Assembly: GCA_008711295.1 (NCBI GenBank)
Contig: VUYV01000003.1
Span: 8,522,515-8,586,514 of the forward strand
Direction: 5' to 3'
Length of the DNA stretch: 64,000 nucleotides
Origin: Anarhynchus alexandrinus
Lineage: Eukaryota > Chordata > Aves > Charadriiformes > Charadriidae
The notes under the pieces are model-generated. The model did not search any database and had not been told where the DNA came from. It saw only the letters and a program-made list of their open reading frames with translations. Shown piece by piece: positions 35,846 through 48,500 of this stretch. Made by a program: the position numbers and the translations under genes. Position 1 is the first letter of the stretch; each line of letters starts with the position of its first letter.

Positions 35846-38800
35846 AACTTCATCACAGCTCCATGTTTCACCTCATGAGCTACTGGGCAGAGGTCACAGA
35901 TTCTGAACAGATTCTTTTTTGCAACAGAGAATCAACAAAGCTCAAAAAACCACCCATTTCTCCCCATCTCTTCCAGCTGGCAGCATGTCCATGGTATGCC
36001 TGAGATTTTTTTGTGGTTTTCATTGAACATATCAGCTTTTCCACAGACTGAAAATCATGAGAACCTGCGATCCAAAAGTTAAAGTATTTCCACAGACACA
36101 GTTCATCCACCAGGTAGCTTACAGCTGAGAGACTATATGCATTTTGAGGCACATAAAGTTAACAATAAGATGACAAAGTTCATCCATTTTTCTCTTTACA
36201 ATTACCTACTTTCCAGGCACCTTCCTCTAAGCCAGGCAGCCTACACCCACCATCCTTTGCATTTAGTTATTCACAATTGCAGAGAAATATTGCTATTGCA
36301 GAGTGTTTCAATTTAGCCAAATCCTTAGCCAGTGCAAGCTGGCACCGTTCCTTTAGCTTTAGTCCAGCCCTTGCCAAGATAAGAATCAAATGTACACACT
36401 CCCGGATGCATAAAGCCGCAAAAAATAAAGCTGAGTGAAACTGTGATATATGAGCCTACAACATCCTATGAACCGGCACCAAGGGATCCACGCTGATGAA
36501 GAATCTGCTCTCGATGATCTCAATGGCACAGATCAAACAGGACAGCAGTTGTCCTGCCTCTTTGGCAGCTGAGCTATAGGAGGTGGATGACGAAAAAGGA
36601 GCCTAGTTGCAAGGTACCATCCCACGGCATTTATCTTAGAAATTTCCACCAGCCAGCCCTAGCAACAGGAGACAGAGGCAGAAAGGTCAGCCACAAGAAT
36701 GTAACTAGATGTAGAAGTTTATGGTTTCAGAGCAAAAACAGATCAGGTGAAAACACCAACCTTTGGTGTTTATAGAAAACAGAGAGACACTCACATGCTG
36801 CGTTGTTCCATCTCACGTCCACAGCTCCGCTGCTCCCTCCTTTTATCTGCAAACTTTGACACATCCACATTCCCTGGCTCCAAAGACCTTATTTTGGTCA
36901 AATATGACCAGGATAAGCTGCACTTTGTTCCAACAGCAAACACTACTAATCACCTGCAACATGCCAGGTCAGCAAATGATGGGTACAGTTTCTTACTGCT
37001 TAGTCAAAACAGTACAGCTACGCTCATCAGGCAGTTTCATGCGAGGTGCTTTACCAGTGAGAAACACTGCGTGAAATCTAAGTATTCCACAGAAATGTGC
37101 CCATTTCAGACAGGCAGAGACAGAAAGCCGACAGCTTTCCTGTCTGCCCAGCCCCTTAGCAGCCCTCTGTGCAGGTGGTCCTGGAGCCCAGGATGTGGGA
37201 GCCTGACCTGCTCCTTACCAGCCCAACTCTTACACATCTGCAGGTTTTTGACAAGGTCACTTGACAAGCTGCCCCAGAGCCATGGTTCCCTAAACCTCCC
37301 CGGCTCCCTCCAGCCTGGCAAAGCACAGGGGACCCCCCAGGTGCAGCTCTGCCCCGCTAGAAGGAGAGTGAAGGTACTATACTCCACACACTGCTGTCCA
37401 TAAGTCTAGAGTTTCTCTTCCCATGTGAGGGTTGCACTGACAGGATGAGACCTGACTGTGGTCCTACGGCACCCCAAATCTGAAAATTTCCCACCACAGG
37501 ATGTTAAAAGGTTCCCTCTCAATTTGCAAAGAAACAAAATCTCCAGCATTCAAAGCATCCCAAGGGATGGTGCTCATTTGTACAGCCCACTCTGAGCAAA
37601 ATGCTTGCAGGGCCATTAGCACTTCTTCAGTTTTGCTGGCTGCTCTTAATTATGCCTGACTCACTCCCAGGGCGAGAGGAATTAAAAGCCAGGTTTTTCC
37701 ACTACCAAGTGAGAGACACATTTGCCATTCGAACTGACATCAAGAGGAATGGGTGTGGAAGGGGTGGTGTGAAAAGAAATCTACGCCTCACCCCCTGAAA
37801 AAAAGCAGCACCAGTAGTTATTTATGACCAGGACATCAGGAGCAGGTGGTTGGCAAGGCCAGATTTAGAAGTTGCTTCCCTAACTTAAAGTGAGGTCACA
37901 AGTTAAGTCACTAAGGCCAAAATCCCACAGCCTTACAGGAGGAGCTATGGACGTTAAACTCGTTCTCAGTAACAGCTGTTAAATGCAATGCAACATCTTC
38001 TTTCTGAGAGATTTTAATTTACGGCAACATGACAGAATTCTGTAGCATTCAAAATGCTGAGAGGCATGAAGCACCTGATCACTTAAACGACAAATTTTGC
38101 TCTCCCATTAGAGCTTTATGCTTCACCTGCCATTGATAGAATTTGCCTGATACCTGAAGAGAAACTTAATTAAAAGATTCTTCCCTCCCTCCCCTGAGGC
38201 TTTGGTATTAAGACTTATAAAATACACCATCCAAAAAAAAAAAAATATTTTAAATAAAGCTCAAATGCAGACACTGATACAGGTCAATGGGTGATTGAGT
38301 GGGAATCAGCTTGAATTAGCGTATTAAGACACCAGTCTATAATTGCAGGAGAGAGTGCTACAGCTCTCCAAGGTCATTGAGTGGGTTTTCATAAAACTAG
38401 GTCATAATCTACCTGCCTGTGGGCACAAACAGAGGAGGAGAGAAAGGAATCGATACATGTTCAGACACTGCCTATACAATGCAAAAACTGAAAACTCAAT
38501 TTCACACTTATCTCAGGAAACAAAAGTCCTTCAAATGAGAGTTTAAATTGTTGCAACTCTGCCTTACGCTCCCACCTTGTACACCGCGCCTGCTTAACGT
38601 GCTCTGTGCTCTCTGCGCTCGCCCAGCGCAGCTTCCTGAGGACGTGAGTCTGCGACCCACATCACTGAACAGCTACCTTCAATTCACACGGCTCCTCTCA
38701 AGGGCTGCGATGATTTGGAGCTTGTTTTGTTTGGCTGTGGGTTGTTTCTTTTTTGTTTGTTTGTTTGCTTCAGAAAAAGGAAAAAGATAAGCACAACAGA

Positions 38801-41800
38801 CCTAGGGGAATCAAAATAATACATCCTTTTTACACTGAAATAGACAGGATTAAGAAATAGGAAAATATTTTATTAGAAGCCATACAAAAATAAGTAAGAA
38901 AATTTTCTTCTTCCATAGACCATAAAGAAGCAGAATAAGGTTTGAAGGACATTAGACAGGGCGGGGGGAGCTTTTTCCATCTTTTTACCTTTCTCCTGAA
39001 ATCTGCTAAGGGAGTAAAGCCCCCAGTTTATCACAAGAAAGGGTGTAGCAGATGTCCTAACACAGAAGAACCACTTCCAAGAGCTTATCTTCACAAGAGA
39101 GTGGAAGATAGCCAACTAATATGCCTCCTCAAGGTCAACAGCTATATCGTTTCTGAATGCAGACAAATTGTGATCTTCATGCATTTTCGGTCTCTGATAA
39201 GTGCTACAGCTACTCCAGGTCACGGCACTGGTCATTCTGGTTTGCAGACTACACCAACAGGAACTGGAACTGGTCCAAAAGCTCCTTTTTTATTGGAAAC
39301 TAATCATTCACCCTGTAACACTTCTGGCAGCTAGTAATATTAATACCACCCTCACTTCGTGAATTTTGGGAACAGTCCAACTCTCACTGCAAATATGGAT
39401 CACAAGCAGAGTTAGCCCAAGCCTGAACTGCGTACATATTGATGATTTCCTATTTCGTGATTTATCTCTCTGCCTTTACACCAGTAAAATCCTCCAAAAG
39501 AGATTTAGCAGGCTATACTGGATAAATAATTTCTTTCAATACTTTTCCAAACCACGTATTTCTACCCATGACTGTAAACACTCCACAAGCTCCAGTTCAG
39601 ACAAGTTATGAAGCGCATGGCCTGACATTAGCTACAGAAGTTAATGGGATGACACATGCTCTTGAGGTCAGTTGCACATTTACATACTTAACACACTGTC
39701 CATCAACACAACCGATGCAGAACCCGGTGTCAGAAACTACAGGCAGATCAAGGTAATCTCTAAGCGCAGATGCCTTTGCTCCCCCTGCACCACCCTGAAA
39801 AGGTGCTACCTGAGGAAAGACAACACAACCTTCCCAAAACAGCTGCAACTAAACCAACTGGTTGCACATCAACTAACCCAACCGACTCCACATCATGATT
39901 CGAAGCCCCAGTACCACCAGGGAAAATTTCAGACTACTGGTGAGACAACAAACTGACACCGGGAAAGGCTCTCAGCTCTCTCCTTCATGCCCATGGACAC
40001 AGGTATCCCCATGATAGAAACGAGACGACTCCCATGGATGGACTTCTAGGATGAAGCCTAGAACAGAGTGAGGGGATTTGCATCAAGTCTCTCCTTCATA
40101 TGAACTAGCATCATTTGCAGACAAAAGTCGTCTCCTAGCTAAACAATGCGGTGTTCTCAAGGGTAAAGATCATAACTCAGGTTGGCACCACCACAACCCT
40201 CTCCGGTGGGCTGAGATAAATTACAGCTCTGGGAGACTGAGCTCAAAGCTGCAGAATTGCTAGCATCTCTCCTCCAGCAGCCACGCTGTGATGGGAACCG
40301 GTAATTGGCTGCTCAAATGCTCAGGCACAGGAAGAAAGACTATTCTTGCCCATATTATGTGAAATCTACTGTTGCCTTCCTTCACAGAGACAGTATTCGA
40401 TTCCAAGAGCCACTCACCTTCTGTAGCTGCAAGAAGTTTATCAGACCTGCCAAGCTTTGTCAGGTTGTATTTCATTCTTTACAGTGAATTTCAAAGTTAG
40501 GGCCAGACATCACCCATCATACTTCTGCCAATCAAAGTCTGGCTGCTTTTGAAACACCCTGGTGTGAAAATACTCTCTGTTTGGCAGCGCTTAACTAACA
40601 GTATACAGCATTTTTGCTGTATGAAGGAGTGCAAATGCTGGGAAAGGACTGTGTTACACTACATTAGAGCAAGACAATCAAAATGAAGCAAACTGCTTTA
40701 CCTTTTAACTTTGGGCCTAGTTCTGCAGTCCTTGCAATGTAACAGCAAAACAAACTTAGAAAAGATAACTAGCATAATACTATTGCTAATGCTCAAGACT
40801 TCACCACAATCTGATAGTATACAGCCAGTGAGTCCCTAGGCTTACAGGATTACAGACAATCAATTCAGTACTCGGTAAAAAGAAAGCTGCTAGCCCCATT
40901 TTTCTCAAGAAAAGCCTGAAAACATGAACTTCAGAAGCCCCAAATCCCAGTTAGGTAGGTAGAACCCCTAAACTTCAGTCTCTGTCTTGCAAGCCAGTCT
41001 CATGATTTATGCATATGAGTTAGAGCTAGCTAAAGAAATGTAGTTTTGAGGTGAATAAATTCATTGGCAGTTTCAGATCAAATTAAGCAAATACTTTCTC
41101 CTTAGGCAAAAATGGTCATTTCCATTAAAATGTCAGCTCGTTTCAACTTTCATTTCAATTTGACTATTTTCTTTCAGAAGACATGTATAAAAAGGTAACT
41201 CAAAGGGCAAACAAAGCTTTTTGTACTGACTGGAACAACTGACTGGAACAATTTTTCTTCTGATGTGGTCAGCCACTGAGTGAGCCAGAAGTCTCTCTTG
41301 CTCACATCGCTCCACTGCTGAATATGAGATGCTGAAGTCTAGCAATACACCATGATTTCTTTTTCTTTCCCAGTCTAGCAAAAACAAATGAGATAAATAC
41401 ACTCCAACTATCAGCAGTAGTTTCACAGCAGCGTGTTCTCAAAGACTGTTATTTAGCTTTTTTTTGGTTGTTGGCTTAAAAAAAAAAAAAAATCACAACA
41501 TGGGGCATTTTCAACAGACAAGTCATGTTTCATGACATGATCGAAGCCTGAAGAGGACTACGTGGTCGATAGGATTACTGGCTTTTACAGATGTTTCTTG
41601 CTAAGGATCTAAAGGACCTTACTTTGGAAGGGCAGGTGGTTCAGGGCTTTCTAAAAAAAGTCACACTCATCCAAATGGTCTCAAGAGTACATCCCCAAGT
41701 CATTAATTGCTTTTGAAAACTTGTATCAAATAAGCTTCACCACTTATTTCTACTGTGGCATCAGACAAAATAAAGACCAAGAGGTGCCTTAGGGACTGCT

Positions 41801-41981
41801 AAAAGAAACGGGGAAAGGCCAAAAGTCTGTGTTGCCACTCCAGAAAGTGTTGCATTGGAAGAGATGATCTAAGGAGACGTGGTGTGCATGCACAGAGCTT
41901 TACGCATCTATGCAGGATTTGACCAGATTCCCCTCAGTTGAGGTCTTTATTCCATTTTTCTTACAGTATTATATCTGTGTG

Positions 41982-42573
41982 TCTCTCGCAGTTTAACCCC
42001 AGCCAGCAACTAAGCACCACATAGATGCTCACTCACTCCCCCCTCAGTGGGATGGGGGAGAGAATCAGAAGAGTAAGAGTGAGAAAACTCGTGGGTTGAG
42101 ATAAAGATAGTTTAATAAGTAAAGCAAAAGCCACACACACAAGCAAAGCAAAACAAGGAATTCATTCCCTACTTCCCATGGGCAGGCAGGTGTTCAGCCA
42201 TCTCCAGGAAAGCAGGGCTCCATCACCCATAATGGTTACTTTGGGAAGACAAAACACCATCACTCCCAACGTCCCCCCCTTCCTCCTTCTTCCCCCTCAT
42301 TTACATAGTGAGCATGACATCATATGGTATAGAATATCCCTTTGGTCAGTTGGGATCACCTTGTCCCAGCTGTGTCCCCTCCCAACTTTTTGTGCACCCC
42401 CAGCCTACTCACTGGTGGGGTGGTGTGAGGAGCAGAAAAGGCCTTGATGCTATGTAAGCACTGCTCAGCAATAACTAAAACAATATGTGTTATCAACATC
42501 ATTCTCATACTAAACCCAAAACACAGCAGCTACAAGGAAGGAAATTAACTCTATCCCAGCTGAAACCAGGACA
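41982..42573 (-). mobile_element. Solo LTR of an avian endogenous retrovirus (ERVL-like)
   Basis: Read on the minus strand it begins TGTCCTGGTTTCAGCTGGGA at 42573, the 5' end of a very common avian LTR family, and ends with a GGGTTAAAC-type block near 41990. Internal landmarks in order are a 'tttagtatgagaat' block, a 'gatgtcatgctcactatgtaaa' promoter-like block, an 'attaaact' polyadenylation-like signal and 'ctcaacccacgag'. No gag, pol or env frame adjoins it, so it is a solo LTR left by recombination. The left end is uncertain by about 10 bases and I see no perfect target-site duplication. The ERVL-like label follows from the family's usual classification; I cannot confirm the subfamily. Confidence 0.85.
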
Positions 42574-45500
42574 GTGCCTTACAGTGCTGCACTGAACACT
42601 GGAAACCTCAATGCACATAACCAAACCGATGCCAAAGGAACCACACTGACTTACACCCATTGAGGATTTGGCCCAGACAAAAAATCAATGTTACAAAATA
42701 GATCCAAAAATACCTCTTTTCTACTGCCAAAACAAGTTCTCAAGTAGGATGAAAAAAATGTCAGCTCTGGACCCAGATTTGCATTGTGCCACCAACTACA
42801 ACATTCCTTGCTTTCCAGCCAAAAGGTTTTCAGAATTATTTAGTTTACTGACATCACTGTTACTTTTTAGAGTTGAGTCAGTGTTTTCCTAACTTTTGCT
42901 TAAGTGACTCCACTGTCAAGTGTCTTTCACTTTAATGATTACTGCTTTGGTTTTTTGCCAACCACAGAAATCATAAAAATATTTTACTAAACCAAGACAT
43001 AAAGAAAAGAAATACTTCATATTTTGCCAAATAACAGCATGGATTGGAAAAATCCTTTTCTATTCTTTAAACCACTCCTTCATACCTTGCTCTGTATTTT
43101 TTAAGCAGTGAAGACTCTGCCAGTTTCTTTCACACTGAGTTTGCAAAACACCTGCCAGAGTGAGGTCTTTGCCAATAAACAGGGTCCTTAAGTGCTATGA
43201 CAATTAAAAAAATAATATAACGATCAATACAAATAATCAGTACTATTATTATTACTACCACCCACGCCCTTTGGTCCGACCTCTCATTTTCTAGAGCAGC
43301 TGCCCCGAGAAAAGAGAGCGAGGAGAGCAAGTGCCAGCAGGTGGCACTCCAGAATATAAAGCATGAAGTACCAGGGCCTGCAGGACCAAGAAAGCCAGTT
43401 CTGCTTGGCTGTCCCACTAGCTTGCTTCAGCACCCTTCCGGAGGTTAGGTTAGGTTTGGTTTGGGATGACCATCTCCACTTTCCCGCTCCCAAACAGCAG
43501 GGACAAATGCTGCCAGTCCCAGCTTTTAGCACCATAAGATTACCCTGGTGCAGGGTGGGATGCACCTTGCGCAATTGTTTCTAAAAGAGAGGAGGGTACC
43601 AGCACACCCACAGCCCTGAGCTCATTACTTGCCCCCTGGCTGAGGGGAGGGCTCCTACAGGGCAGGTAGAGTCACTTTGCCACACCGTGCATGGAGACGT
43701 GGCAGCATCTTCCTGCCTCCCACCACTCTCCTACACTCCTCCAAACAAGCAGCAAGCTTGGATATAGCTGAAATAATAAGCTGGCTTTTATTGCTTTAAG
43801 ACAGCAGCAACAACAAAAAACCCACACCCTAACGATTAGGAAACCAGTTTCCCTTCTGTTTATTTTTAGCTATGGTCCACACATACAGTGTGCAGCACCT
43901 GCACCGTTGGGAAGCATCACTCTAGAGGGTTCCTCAAGGCACGGGGAAGACTCTCACCCTCCTCTGAGCCTTCTGCCTCACCCCGGCACTTGCACTCATC
44001 TTGCAGCAAAGTCAGTCAAACCAGCACCACTTCTCCCCTGGAAAAGCTGAGAGTTTAAAACACTGAAGATCATACAACTGGGAGGAAAAAACGCCTGCAT
44101 TTTTATCAGAAGTCTTTACGAATTACCTAAAAGCTATACAAATACAGAAAATAAACAGCCCTCTCGCAAAAAGCAGAAGTATATACTGCTTAAACTCTCC
44201 TTAAAGGCAAACCTGTACCATGGGATCCATCTGCTCATGTGGAAATTGCAGAAAAGATCTGTCAGAAAGTAATTTCCTTTCCTCTCCTGTATATGTCAGT
44301 GGATCACTGGCATTTCCCCCCTTGAACTGACCCCAAATATAAATAGACACAAAACTGGAAAAGTTTACGGTCATCTCTGTGGATATGAGCAACGCGCTAA
44401 CTAAACCAAACCAGACAAAGTCACGTACCCTTCTTGCAGAAGGGGGTTCACAATCAATGCCACATGATATCCATTATGCCTTAAGAAATTAATTTACATC
44501 TAGAATTCCAAATTCCTTTCCTACCAAACAACAAACACATACCTTTTTTCTTGATGGTTCACTACCACCACCCATTGAAAAAAGACAGATTCAGCTCAAG
44601 GTTTATGTACTACGCTGCACAAAAGTTTGCTCAATATATGTTTTTAAAACAACTATCTTTTAATATACAAAGATGGGCTGATGGCACAGGAAGAGGAATG
44701 GGGCAACTGTTCTTGCTTACTCTGCCTTTCTAGCTGCTATCCCAATGTGGATTTGGTTCATAAAATATTCACACGTGGAAAAGCAAGTCATGAAGCGTAA
44801 CTGTAACCCATACCAATCTTAACACTGAGCAGCAATGAAGCGTGTAACTGTCTGGTGATCATCATGAGACACCAAAAATATTTCCAAGTTAGCGAGTTGC
44901 ACAGTTGTTTCTGTAAGAACTTATTTGGACCTCCTGTTTCCATGGATCTCTCTGAGCAGATGCATGGCCCCCCTGATATTCCACCTACCTGATCAGGAAG
45001 CAGAACACAGGGGTACCCAGGCTTCGGTATTCTCGCTATTCGGTACATCAAACCACCCTCTCTAATGAGCAACCTCTCTTGATAGAGGAGACTGCAATTA
45101 GTGTGGACTCTTGGGAGCTTTAACATTCCCAAGCAGCAAAATGTAGGCAAGTGCTGGTAAGTAAGTTCAGAAAGAAACGCAACATTCTCCAGCACTGACT
45201 ACTCAACAGATATGGAAAGTTCTACCCCTTGGTAAGTTCTGAATTTAAATTTAGAATAAAATATCATATATTTAATGGATCTGGGGGACCAAAGAGGAAA
45301 GGAACATTAGAACAAAAGCTTCTTGCTTTAAAAACAATCCTTCTATCCACCTATATTCTTTTTTTAGCTTGATTTTCACAAATGAGCTCAGATTTTGCAA
45401 GTAGACTTTCAGGCTCCTCAAAATAAGAGCGCAGGTGCAAAACACAGGTGCTCGCAATGTGAGTAGTACAATCATAACTATACAGGCATAAGCTGAAGAC

Positions 45501-48500
45501 CTTTTTTAAAATTAAAAAAAGAATCATTAAATATTTTCCTTCCCTTATGTCTGATTGCATAACCCCTCTAAAGAAAGCAGTAAAGGTCACTTAAATGCAC
45601 AGGCCTTTGCTGATGGAAAAATGCTATTATATACTGTTTAAAATTACACAAAAGAAATGAGCACAAGTGCTAGAAAATGAGACCTTTAAAGGAGTTAACT
45701 GAAAAATTCCAACTCGGCATGATAACCTGATTTAAAATTGCACCTGTACATGTTACGGCCACCTCTGTGTCTCTCTTCATTTGAAAAAGCAACAGTTTCA
45801 TAATCGTATTAAAGGACAAAGTTGTAGATTCTTATCACTTCATTAAATTGCCAGTGCATGAACTTTAATTTTTTTTTGTTCTTGTTTCATAACTATCCAT
45901 TAACATAAAGAGATAAGAGTTTCTGCAGTGGACCACATAGAGGAGTTTCAGCCAGCAGAGGAAGCAGTAGCACAGGAATGAAACCCAAACATTGGAGAAA
46001 ATGAGTCAGGTTCCTCAAAATATGAAGAGTTTTTTGCTGTAGCTCCTCCAAGGGCTACAACAGTAAAGTTCTGTAGTTGTGGGGTCATGTTCCCAGTGAC
46101 CTTCATCAAACACCACCACTCATTTTTGGCTCATGCTGACTCCAAACAAGTGAAAGTAAGGAAAAATGCAAACATGTCACAAAATTGTAACCTTTCTTTA
46201 CTTTAAATAACTCCTCATTACCAAGGTGAGACCACAAGCAGCCCTCTATCTCACACCTTCTTGTGTCAGGGATGTGGCTGCATGAGAAGACAGAAGACCA
46301 GGACTGTAAATCAGGACTCCAAGAGGGAAGTCAGTACGACTTTTTTTCCCAGAACTATTTTTGAACATGGACATAATATCTTCTTAAAATACACATTTCC
46401 TTATCAAAATCCTTTTGACCGGCTTACCTTGCCCTTCTGCAAGGATGTTCAGGAACACCAGTATGATAGCATTAATTCCTTTTTTTTTACATATGAAAAC
46501 AATTATAAATTTATATAGGAGTTAAAAAAAAAACACATCACAAGGACTTTGCAGGTGGATAAACAATTTCTTTAAAGCCTCATTTCTTTAAAGCTGTGAA
46601 AACCAGCCTGGGTCCAGTCCTGCAAGCATTTCTTTGTGCCAGCGACCCCTCCACACAAAGCAGCTCCACTGAGCTGGGCGAAGCCTCTTTCATGATAACT
46701 GTTCTCTGGCACAGATTTGGGCCAGACTTGCCCAGAAATCCTTCCACTGGAGAGCAGGTCATCCCACAAGCAGTCCTGCCTCCACCAAATGCCAATGTAT
46801 GTGACATCCTTGTCACATGTTTGAGAGAAAAGCCTCACTCTTCCCGACCTTTAGATGAAGAAGAGGAGGCTTAATCTCAAAACATTCAGCAAAAGCTTTC
46901 AAAAAAGGCAACCACTGGATTTTTAAGACCACCTCAAAATCATCCTGACATGCCCTAGATTTCCTGATCTATTTTAAAATTCCCTTTCAACTGCTATTAC
47001 TTGTGTTTTCTGTGGAAGTCACACAAACAGGAAGAGCGGCAGCTTGCAAGAGGCTGTAAGCTGAAAGGCAGAAGTCATCGTGAAATTGAGAGAATAAAAA
47101 GACAAAGTTTCTGTACACTTGAAGACTTTCAGGAGGGTCAGGGTTCTTTTCTGAAGGGGGGTTGCCAATTAGTCAACTGTAACAATAGCAAGTGTCCTTG
47201 TAAAAATAGCTCACTGCTTATTAAAAGTAAATTTGGGAACAATACAACTTCACTGAATTCTCACCAATTTGCTATTACCGACCAGCTTCTGTTGTCCAGA
47301 CATGCCTAAAACTTCATACACTGACACATTTCCTACTCCACAGACTGCCTGTATATCCGCCTGTTCTATCAACACGACTCCAGCATTTCTGTTGATTTCT
47401 ATTTTAAGAAGGGAATCTACTTCAGAAAGTAAAATCTGAAGCGTACTTTATTCCCATTCTCAGTCTAGCCCTGTTCCACACTTCAGAAATATTTATGACA
47501 GACCCACAAGAGAAGTCTCCTCAGGCAAATCAAATCACCATCTCCTACTTGCTGTACTTTGAACTTACAACAAATTCCAGTATCCTAGTATCAGTTATTA
47601 CTACAAGGCAAGCCCCTAAAAAACTGGTATTTCACGCTTGCAAATTAAGTCAAGATGTTGATTTAAAATAAAATCAGACAAAAGTGAGTTTTATTGGAAA
47701 TCTGAGGTTTCAAATGAACACTTTATGAATGAAGTGAAAATGTACAGCTATGTCACCTGTACTAAGGGAAGTGTTGCCTTTCCACTACATAATGGAAATT
47801 TGGAAACTCGTTCTCAGAGCTGTGAAATGCTGCCCAACTCCAGGTACTTGCATATGGGATGATCATTGTTCCCATTCTCCAACACAGATTAGGTTTCCCA
47901 GCTAGATTACATCTCCCACAACCACAAAGGCAACTCAACATGAGAAGAGGAAATGGAAGCCAGCCATAGAGCCAAGCCCCGAGGGAAGAATGGGAAAATT
48001 ACAGTTCCCATGGGAGATGGTGCTAGCATTCCTAAACCTAACCCTTCAGTCCCATTTTTCTGTGAAAGGAAATTTGGGGTTTTTTTCCCTTCCATAAAAT
48101 AAACCAATGAACTTTGAAAAAATGAGGATGCAGACAAAACTTCCAGAAGGCAATGCAGGACAAATCATCAAACCAGCTGTAAAACCAACTGAAGAGGCAA
48201 ACAGCTTCACTCTTTTTACTGCTCAGAAGCAGGGATTTTTCTGCTCCAGGAATATTCTTGAGGCTTCATACCAATAAATCCCTGATTCCATCCTCCACCA
48301 CACAAGTCTTCCCATTTTTAGTTTAAAAGAAAACTGCTACACAGGACTGGATCTTTAAACCCTTATTCATCAAAATCCCTCAAAGCTTTAGCTAGGTTGC
48401 ATCAGCGTGACAGAAAGACCTTGATCTACAGTCTTCACAGTGGTGCCCCAGCGCTTGACACTGAAGTGAAAAAGAATTAAGAGGGGCTCACGGCTTCTGG

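Larger units (their letters stand above)
30023..41981 (-). other. Probable RNF152 intron 1, left part
   Basis: No coding exon is recognised. It contains a 17-base A-run (32171-32187), a 14-base C-run (32964-32977) and an ancient MIR-like SINE (about 35690-35845). The longest unexplained ATG-initiated open frame outside RNF152 is at 36795-37403 (about 202 codons), without a domain. Assignment to an intron rests on the splice acceptor at 30023 and on vertebrate RNF152 having an upstream noncoding exon; it could equally be upstream flank. Confidence 0.45.

Noticed and set aside
43443..43462. Interstitial telomere repeat
   Set aside because: The units are degenerate (ggttagg/ggtttgg), fewer than four, and not TTAGGG arrays.
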